Position numbers and translations under genes: made by a program. A stretch of 64,000 bases of DNA from NCBI RefSeq assembly GCF_012272825.1, contig NZ_JAAWWS010000145.1, positions 215,277-279,276 of the forward strand, given 5' to 3'. Shown here piece after piece: positions 43,034 to 53,300 of this stretch. Position 1 is the first letter of the stretch; each line of letters opens with the position of its first letter. The notes beneath the pieces are model-generated. The model was given only the letters and a program-made list of their open reading frames with translations, searched no databases and had not been told where the DNA came from. Origin of the DNA: Wenzhouxiangella sp. XN79A. GTDB taxonomy: Bacteria; Pseudomonadota; Gammaproteobacteria; Xanthomonadales; Wenzhouxiangellaceae.

Positions 43034-44769
43034 TCCTGGCGCTGAGCGGCACCGGGGTCTCCGACGGGGTCGCGCTCGGCCGGCTGCACAAGCTTTCGCA
43101 CCGCGAGCTCGACCTGCCCGAATATCACGTCGAGGACGAGGAGATCGAACGCCAGGTCCGGCGCCTGGAGGCGGCCAGTGCTGCCTGCGAGTCTGCGCTG
43201 GCGGCGATGGAGGCCGGGCTGCCGGACGAGGCGAGGGGCGCGGCCGCCGAGATGCTGCAGGTGCATCGATTGATGCTGCGCGACGACACCCTGATCGGCG
43301 AGAGCGTGCGCCGCGTCCGGACCGACGGCATCAATGCCGAATGGGCGCTGGACCGGCAGGCCGCATCGATGCGCTCGGCCCTGGAACGTTCCGAGGACGC
43401 CTACCTGGCGCTGCGCAGTGAAGACCTCGACCAGATCGTCCAGCTGCTGCAGCGCGAGCTGGCCCAGTCCGGCGCGGCGGCCCTGGCCGAACGCATCCCC
43501 GCCGGCCTCGAGGGCACGGTCGTGCTGGCCCGTTCGCTGAGCCCGGCCGAAGTCGCGATCCTCCACCAGCGCCGGGTCGCCGGCGTGATCACCGAACACG
43601 GCGGGACCTGGTCGCACAGCGCGATCCTGGCCCGGGCCTACGGCATCCCGACGGTGATGGCGGTAAAGCGCGCGCTCAGGGTGCTGCGCGAGGGCGAGTG
43701 GGTCATTCTCGACAGTCACTACGGTGCCGTGCTGGCCACCGAGGACGACGGCCTGCACGGCCACTACGGCGAGAAGGTGCGCCAGCTGGCCCGCCGCAGC
43801 GCCCGCCAGGCCCGCGCCCTGGCCGTGCCCGATCGCACGCTCGACGGGGAACGGTTCCGGCTGTTCGGCAATGCCGAGCACGCACCGGAGCTGACGCGCT
43901 GCGTGGAGCACGGCGCTGTCGGGATCGGCCTGATGCGGACCGAGTTCCTGTTCACCGAGACCCTGCTGCCCGACGAAGAGACCCAGTACCAGGCCCTGCG
44001 CACGGCCCAGGCCGCGCTCGACGGGCGGCCGCTGACGGTGCGCACGCTGGACGCCGGCGGCGACAAGCTGCCCGAGGCGCTGGCTCGTTTCGATGGTCCG
44101 AACCCCGCGCTCGGCCTGCGCGGCATCCGCCTTTCGCTGGCGCTGCCCGAACTGTTCGACGTTCAACTCCGCGCGATCCTGCGGGCCTCGGCGCATGGGC
44201 CGGTGCGGATCCTGTTGCCGATGCTGACCCGACTCGACGAGCTGGAGCGGGCCCGGGAACGGATCGCCGAATGCGCCGAGGCGCTGCGCGAAGAGGGCGT
44301 ATCGGTCGATCCGGACGTCCAGATCGGCGGCATGATCGAGACCCCGGCGGCGGCCTGGATGGCCGAGCGTTTCGCTGCGCGGCTGGATTTCCTGTCGATC
44401 GGGACCAATGACCTGGTCCAGTACGTGCTGGCCGTCGACCGCCAGGACGAACGAGTCAGCCACCTGTTCGACCCGTCCTGTCGCGCCGTCATCGAGTTGA
44501 TCGGCCGGGTGGTCCGGGGCGCGGCGGTTCACCAGCGCCCGGTCCAGGTCTGCGGCGAGATGGCCGGCGACCCGAGAATGGTGCCGGTGCTGTTCGGTCT
44601 CGGCGTGCGCGAATTCAGCATGCCGCCCGGTCAACTGGCCGCGGTCAAGTCGAGGCTGATCCGGCTCGACGCCGCGCGCGCACGGCGCGAGGTCGCGGAC
44701 GACCTGGCCGTGTCGGACAGCGACTCGGTTGCGGCCCTCTGCAGGCAGTTGGATCCGGGTTCGGACTGA
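43030..44769 (+). CDS. ptsI: PTS enzyme I (phosphoenolpyruvate-protein phosphotransferase)
   Basis: 579-residue enzyme I, which takes phosphate from PEP and passes it to HPr. There is no N-terminal GAF domain, so it is not the classical EI-Ntr (PtsP) even though its neighbours are nitrogen-PTS. The phospho-histidine is His196 in HGGTWSHSAILARAYGIP. The PEP-binding barrel has GLMRTEFLF, DAGGDKLP, FLSIGTNDLVQYVLAVDR and the catalytic cysteine in VQVCGEMAGDP. The start is GTG (MILALSG), overlapping the HPr stop. A typical one-EI system that feeds both EIIA proteins above. Confidence 0.95.
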   Translation: MILALSGTGVSDGVALGRLHKLSHRELDLPEYHVEDEEIERQVRRLEAASAACESALAAMEAGLPDEARGAAAEMLQVHRLMLRDDTLIGESVRRVRTDGINAEWALDRQAASMRSALERSEDAYLALRSEDLDQIVQLLQRELAQSGAAALAERIPAGLEGTVVLARSLSPAEVAILHQRRVAGVITEHGGTWSHSAILARAYGIPTVMAVKRALRVLREGEWVILDSHYGAVLATEDDGLHGHYGEKVRQLARRSARQARALAVPDRTLDGERFRLFGNAEHAPELTRCVEHGAVGIGLMRTEFLFTETLLPDEETQYQALRTAQAALDGRPLTVRTLDAGGDKLPEALARFDGPNPALGLRGIRLSLALPELFDVQLRAILRASAHGPVRILLPMLTRLDELERARERIAECAEALREEGVSVDPDVQIGGMIETPAAAWMAERFAARLDFLSIGTNDLVQYVLAVDRQDERVSHLFDPSCRAVIELIGRVVRGAAVHQRPVQVCGEMAGDPRMVPVLFGLGVREFSMPPGQLAAVKSRLIRLDAARARREVADDLAVSDSDSVAALCRQLDPGSD

Positions 44770-44788
44770 GGCGGCGCGACTCGGTCGA

Positions 44789-44998
44789 TCAGGCGCCGGT
44801 CAGCGGCTCGGGCGTGCCGACCGGGCGGGTCCGCCGTTCCCAGACGCGCTCGTGGATGAAATAGGCCACCGTGTTGATCGCCGGTTCGATCAGGGCCACC
44901 ACGCCGCCCAGCGTCCAGGAGCCGGTCATCAGGCCGACCACGGTGAACGCGACCAGCATGTGGACCATCGCGAACGTCAGTGTCTTGTACTTGGCCAT
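44789..44998 (-). CDS. DUF2061 small membrane protein
   Basis: A 69-residue protein of the DUF2061 family with two hydrophobic segments (about 8-25 and 30-50). It begins MAKYKTLTFAMVHMLVAFTV and has the family core GGVVALIEPAINTVAYFIHERVW. Function is not established. An AGGCAGG sequence 8 nt upstream supports the ATG. A Fur-box-like sequence is 19 nt upstream of the start codon, overlapping where its promoter must lie, so iron control is likely. Confidence 0.85.
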   Translation of the reverse strand: MAKYKTLTFAMVHMLVAFTVVGLMTGSWTLGGVVALIEPAINTVAYFIHERVWERRTRPVGTPEPLTGA

Positions 44999-45016
44999 CG
45001 TGGCACCTGCCTGTGA

Positions 45017-45035
45017 TGTAACGAGAATCATTATC
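45017..45035. promoter_or_regulatory. candidate Fur box
   Basis: TGTAACGAGAATCATTATC matches the 19-bp Fur consensus GATAATGATAATCATTATC at 15 positions, with 12 of 13 matches in the right part. It lies in the 196-nt spacer between the divergent DUF2061 and acetoacetyl-CoA synthetase genes, 19 nt from the DUF2061 start and 160 nt from the synthetase start, so control of DUF2061 is the more likely role. Confidence 0.65.
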
Positions 45036-45194
45036 ATCCTTGAATCGCGTTCGGCCTGCAATACGAAGTTTCGATCACGCCGATATCCGGATCGAATGAC
45101 CGAGCTCGCGGCCGGACTGCCCGAACGTACACGTGACGCTCGGTGGCCCGGTTCGTTAAGCTGCTGCTTTTCCGACCCGTAGACGAGCTCCGGC

Positions 45195-47171
<1,977 letters not shown>

Positions 47172-47300
47172 GGCCTCGCTCGGCGAAAGCGTGACGGTGG
47201 TCCCGATCGAGTCGCTTCAATCGAAAATTCAGCACATTTTCTGGCCGATTGGCGCAGAACTTGCTACCCTACCGCCGTTAAAAAAAAGGGGAACGAGTCC

Positions 47301-50300
47301 ATGCTCCGCGTCATACGCGCGTTCTGCGCGTCAGTCCTGTTTGTGCCCGCCCTGGCCATCGGCCAGACCCCCGTCGTCAGCGAGAACGTCCCGCCCGAGA
47401 GTTTTCTCGGCGAAGGGTTCTGCTTCGAGGCCGATTTCTCCAACAGCGGCGCACCAGGGTACGGTCCCTATCTTCGACTGGATCTGCCGCCGGAGCTGAG
47501 TTTCGACAGCGCCGAGATCTTCGGCGTCGGCGGTTCGGTCATCAACGTCGGCGTCTTCCCCGCCGCACCGGGCAACCAACTGACCGACCCGCTGATCGAC
47601 CAGCCGGTCAGCGGTATCGAAGGTCACTCGCTGCGTATCCTCGAGTTTCCTGTCGGTTCGGTGATCAGCGGCGGCCCGCTGCTGCTGGTCGAGATCTGCC
47701 TGACCATCGACCCGTCGGCCCAAGTGGGTGTTCCGCTGCCGATCGGCTTGAGCCCGGTCTATGAATTCGGCGACACCGCCACCGGCACCAACGGCCCGAT
47801 CATCGGTACCGCGTCGACCCCGACTGTCACGCCGACGGTCCTGCTGTTCGACAAGCAGGACAGCGCGCCGGAATCCGAGCGCCCGCCTGGACCCAGCTGG
47901 CCGTACGACTACACGCTGACGGTCGATATCGCCAACACCGCGACGATCGAACCGCTGGTAATCCGCGACCAGTTGCCCCCCGATCTGCAGTTCGTCGGCG
48001 GCATTTCGATCACCGGCGGCGTCGGCTGCAGCGTGACCCAAGCACCGTCGCTGGTCAGCCCCGGAGGAGCGCTGGAAGTGACTTGCGCCGGAGGCACGGT
48101 GGGAACCACGTCGGCCGCGGATGTCGTCGTCGAATACTCCGGCTACATCACCGATGTGCTCAACGAAGCCGCCTGCGACATCCGGCCTCAGATCAACGAC
48201 GCATCGGTACTGGCCACCTACGTCGACCCGTCGGCCACGGCGCAGCCATTGCCGCCGGTTTCGGACAGCACCACGATTTCGGCCGAACACGTCGTGGTCC
48301 AGAAGGGCGCCGCGCCGGGCCAGGCCGTTGCCGGGGACACCGTGACCTTCACGCTGCAGTTCCAGGTCACCGACTTCGGCGACGCCGATGCGCTGGTGGT
48401 CACCGACGTCCTTCCCGACGGACTCGATTTCGATTCGCACGGTTCACTGATCGTCAATGGCGCGCCGGTCGCGATCGCGCCGCTGTCGGTGACCACCAAC
48501 CCGGATTCCACCGAGACGGTTGTCTACGACATCGACGCGGCGGCCGGGACGCTGGCGGCCGGCAGCTCGGCCACGCTGACCTACAGCGCCGTGATCCAGC
48601 AGACCTACGACCAGACCGGAGAATCGGTTCTGGCCTCGGATTCGCTGACCAACAGCGTCGTGGCCGACTTCGATCTGGTCCAGGGGGCGGCCGGCTGCAG
48701 CAACGGCAGCGACGCCACGGTCGACATCCTGCCGGTGGCGCTGACCAAGGAGATCATCAACCCGCAGCCGTTCTATGTGCCCGGCGACACCGTCATCTTC
48801 CGCCTGACCAAGGACGTGCCGGCTGGCGATAGCCGCGGGATCCGGTTCGAGGACTACCTGCCGCTGCCGATTTTCGACGTCAGCGACATCGACCTGGCCT
48901 TCGGCACCGATATCGTCTACGGCCCGGGCGACACGGCCGGGCTGGTCCCGGATGCGATCACCGTCGATGTGGCCCAGAATGCGCTGTTCATCGACTGGCC
49001 CGATCTGGATTCCCTGTCGGCGGCCACCATCCAGGTCGATCTGTCGGTCACCGTGACCGACGACCCGTTTGCCGACGGCCTGGCCCTGACCAATATCCTT
49101 CAATCGAGTTCGGAGAACACGCCGGGTCAGACCGCCGTGTCCACCGGACCGGTGAGTTTCAACGTCGGCGCGCCGGTGCTGGAGATTACCAAGGGGATCT
49201 CGGCGACCGATCAGAACGGCACCATCGATCCACCTGCGTCCACGCTTCCGGTCGACGGGAACATCACCGGCGTCGATGCCGGCGATTCGATCAGCTATGT
49301 CATTACCGTCGAGAACGTCGGCAGCGCGCAGGCCTTCGACGTGGTCATCACCGACCCCGGCGCGGCCGAGTTGACGGGTTGTGCCGTCGATTCGGTGACC
49401 GACGGCAACGGCGCTGCACTGTCAACGACAGGCACCATCCAGTCCGGCCTGCTCCTCGACGATCCACTGGCGGCCAACGACGGCACGCCGGGCGCGCCGT
49501 TCGGCGCCGATACTGCGCTGGTGACGCTGACCTGCGAGGTCGTCGGCACCATCGAGCCCGGCACGAACTGGGACAATACGGCGACTGCGACCTGGGCCAG
49601 CCTGGGGGGTGCGGTCGATTTCCCCGCAGTCTCCGACACGGCTTCGGCGAGCAGCGCTGAAGCGGCCGCCGAGAAATACTTCATCGACAGCTCCGAGCCG
49701 GCCACGTCGAATGCGGCCAGCCCGCCGCGCGTGGCGATCGGTGAGATCGTCCGCTATCGACTGGCCGCACGGATTCCGGAAGGCCGGATACCGAACGTGA
49801 CCGTGCGCGACCTTCTGCCGACGGGGCTGCAGTTCATCGACGACGGCACGGCCTCTGCAGCGTTCGTCTGCGACGGCGCCTGCACCGCAACGGCCCAGGC
49901 GCTGGTCAACCGGCCCGGCGGCGCGGCTGCCCCGGGCTCGCTGGCCAGCGCACTGGTGTCGACGCCGATCGCGCCGGGGTCCATTCTCGGCGGCCCGTTC
50001 GGTGACGGGACCGACCCGACCTTCGCGTTCGGCCACGTGGTCAACGGAGACGACGATGCCGATGACGAATTCCTGGTCGTCGAGTTCAATGCCCTGGTGC
50101 TCAATGCGGGCACCAACCAGCAGGGTACCAACCGTACCAACCGCTTCGACCTGCGCAGCGCCGGCACCGAGATCACGCCGAACTCCAACGGCGTCACGGT
50201 CCGGATCGCCGAGCCGGCCGTCTCGCTCGACAAGAGCGCCACGCCGACGTCGGGCGATGCCGGTGACGTGATCGCCTTCACCCTCACCCTGGCCAACGGC

Positions 50301-53300
50301 ATGGGTGGAAACGTCACGCCGGCCTACGAGGTTGCGCTGACCGACACGCTTCCGGCCGGGCTGGTCGGCCTGACCGTGTCGAGCGTCACCCCGACCGCTT
50401 GCCCCGGACTGACCACCACGGACAATACGGTCGGGGATGCCCTCGACCTGTTCTTCAGCGTGATGGCTCCGGGATGCTCGATCTCCGTCGAGTTCGATGC
50501 CACACTGACGCCGGGCGTCGCGCCGGGAACCGACGTGACGAACACCGCGTTCGCGAGCTGGACGTCGCTGCCGGGTGCCGGAACCGGGCCCAATCCGACC
50601 GGATCGACAACGCCGGGCGCGTCCGGAACGGTCACCGGCGAACGGACCGGTGCAGGCGGGGTCAACGATTACGCCGATTCCGATCCTGTAGCCGTCGGCA
50701 TCCCCGACGTCGGGATCGCCAAGAGCGTGGTCGCGACCTCCGAGCCTGAAACCGGCGACGGCGAGTTCCGGTCCGGCATCGAGGACCTGGCGATCGGCGA
50801 ATCGGCGACCTTCGAAATCGTCGTCACGGTTCCGGAAGGCACGACGCCGCAGGTCGTGATCACCGACACCCTTCCGTTCACCAACGGGGTGATGCGTGTG
50901 GACGCCGCGGCGGTCCTGTCGGTCGGAGCCAACCTGTCACCGGACGTGTTCTCGCCCGTGCCGATCGTCACCGATGCCCAGCTCGGCGATGGCATCGACG
51001 ACTCCGTGGCGTTCGATTTCGGCCAGGTCGTCAACAGCCCCGACGGCGTGGTCAATGACGACGACCGGATCCGGGTCGGCATCACGGCCACGCTGGTCGA
51101 CGAAGCGGACAACGCCAACGGCGATCCGCTGACCAATACCGCGCTGGTCCGGTTCGGGCCCGGCCTGAACGCGTCGGCCACCGCCGACATCGACGTGGTC
51201 GAGCCGATCCTGGTGGTCGACAAGGCCGGCAGCATCAACACCGGTGATGCCGGTGACGCCGTTCTGTACACCGTGACCATCCAGCACAGCGGTGCCTCGG
51301 CGGCCGATGCCCAGGACGTGGTTCTGCAGGACGTCCTGCCCGCTGACCTGACGCTGAACGTCGGCAGCATCACCCAGACCGGCGGCACGCCGGTGTTCGT
51401 GACCAATACCAGTGCCGGCAACACCGTTGCGCTGGGCTGGACCGACATTCCGCGTGGCGAAGTCATCGAAATCCAGTACGCCGCCGTCCTCGACCCGACC
51501 GTTTCGCCCGGTGAACTGTTGACCAATACCGCCGACGTCAGCTGGACATCGATCGCAGGACCGAGCGCCGACGAGCGCACCCGAAGCGTCAACGACAACC
51601 ACCAGGTGATGGTCACCGAACCCGGCCTCGACAAGCAGGTCGTGGCGACCAGCGAGCCGAGTACCGGCAGCGGCCAGTTCGGCGCCCCGGAGGACCTGAC
51701 GATCGGCGAGGAAGTCACCTATCGCTTCACCGTTCAGTTCCCGGAAGGCACGAGCGAGGCCGCCGAAGTCTTCGACCAGCTGCCGACCGGTGCATCGGTG
51801 CTGGGTCTGGTGTCTTCGCGCATCGTCTCGATCGGGGCCAACCTGTCGGGCGCGGGCCTGCCGCCCGCGGGTACGGCCGGCACGCCCTCGGACACCAATG
51901 CCGACATGGTGGCCGATCGGTCGACCTGGCTGCTCGGCGATGTGCTGAATACGGCCGACGGCGTCAACAATGCCGCGGACGTGATCGAATTCGAGGTCGT
52001 CGCGGTGGTACTCGACCTGCCGTCGAACCAGAGCGGCGATGTCGATCAGCTCAACGGGGCGACCCTGACCACGGCGACCTCCACCGTCAGTGGTTCGGCG
52101 CCGATCGACCTGGTCGAACCCGATGTCGACCTGGCCAAGAGCGTCATCGATCCGGCCGACGGCTTCGTCGATGCCGGTGACGTGGTTCGCGCACGCCTGG
52201 TGCTCGGTCACCGCGCCGCCAGCACCGCCGATGCCTTCAATCTGGACATCGTCGACACCTTGCCTGCGGGGCTGTCCTGGGGCGGTGACGCTTCGGTGAG
52301 CACCGACTGCGCCGGTCTGATCACCGATTCTTCGGCAGCGCCGATCATCACCTTCGATGTGCCGACCCTCGAGCTGGCCACGGACACCTGCTTCATCGAG
52401 TACGACTTCGTCGTCGATGCAACGGTGACGCCCGGCAGCAGCCTGATCAACGCAGCGGAACTGGCCTATGACTCGACGCCGACCGTGGTGTCCGGTCAGA
52501 CGCGCAGCTACAGGGATTCCGATACCGCGGAAGTCACGGTCATCGCGCCGACGCTGGTCAAGGTCGCGGTCGACACCAGCCAGCCGGATACGGACATGGG
52601 CCAGGGCGATCCGACCCTGCTCGACCTGACCATCGGCGAGACCGTGACCTATCAGCTGACTCTGGTCTTCCCGGAAGGGCTGACCACCGATGCGCGACTC
52701 GTCGACCTGTTGCCTGCCGGACCGGGCGGGGTGCTCGAAGCGATCGGTGCGACGGTGACCGCGGTCGGCGGAAACATTTCCACGACCCTGCCGGGAACGC
52801 CGGTCTTCGACGACCTGCAGCTTGCGGATGGACTGGACGATACGGTCACCCTGGAGTTCGGCAACGTCACCAACGTCCCGGACGGCATCGACAGCGCGGC
52901 CGACCGCATCGTGGTCGAAATCGTTGCCCGGGTCGCTGATGTGGCGCCCAACGTCGATGGTGCGCTGCTGACCAATGTCGGCGAGTTCAGCTACACCGGC
53001 AATCTGCTGCAGGACTCGGCCGATGTCGAAGTGGTCGAGCCCCTCGTCGGCCTGGGCAAGGCCATGACGCTCGAGCTCGACGGCACTGTTCGTTTGACCC
53101 TGACGCTGAACAACAGCGGCACGGCGCCGGCCTACGATCTCGAAGTCACGGACGTGTTCGACGAAGCGAACTGGGACCTGACCGGCTTCACCTCCGTTTC
53201 GGTTCCGGCAGGCTTCGAGTTGGTCCTGCAGCCGGATACGCCGGCGGTCGGTCAGCAGACGCTGCGTTTCCGGACCGCTTCCGGGGCCGTGTCGCCGGAC

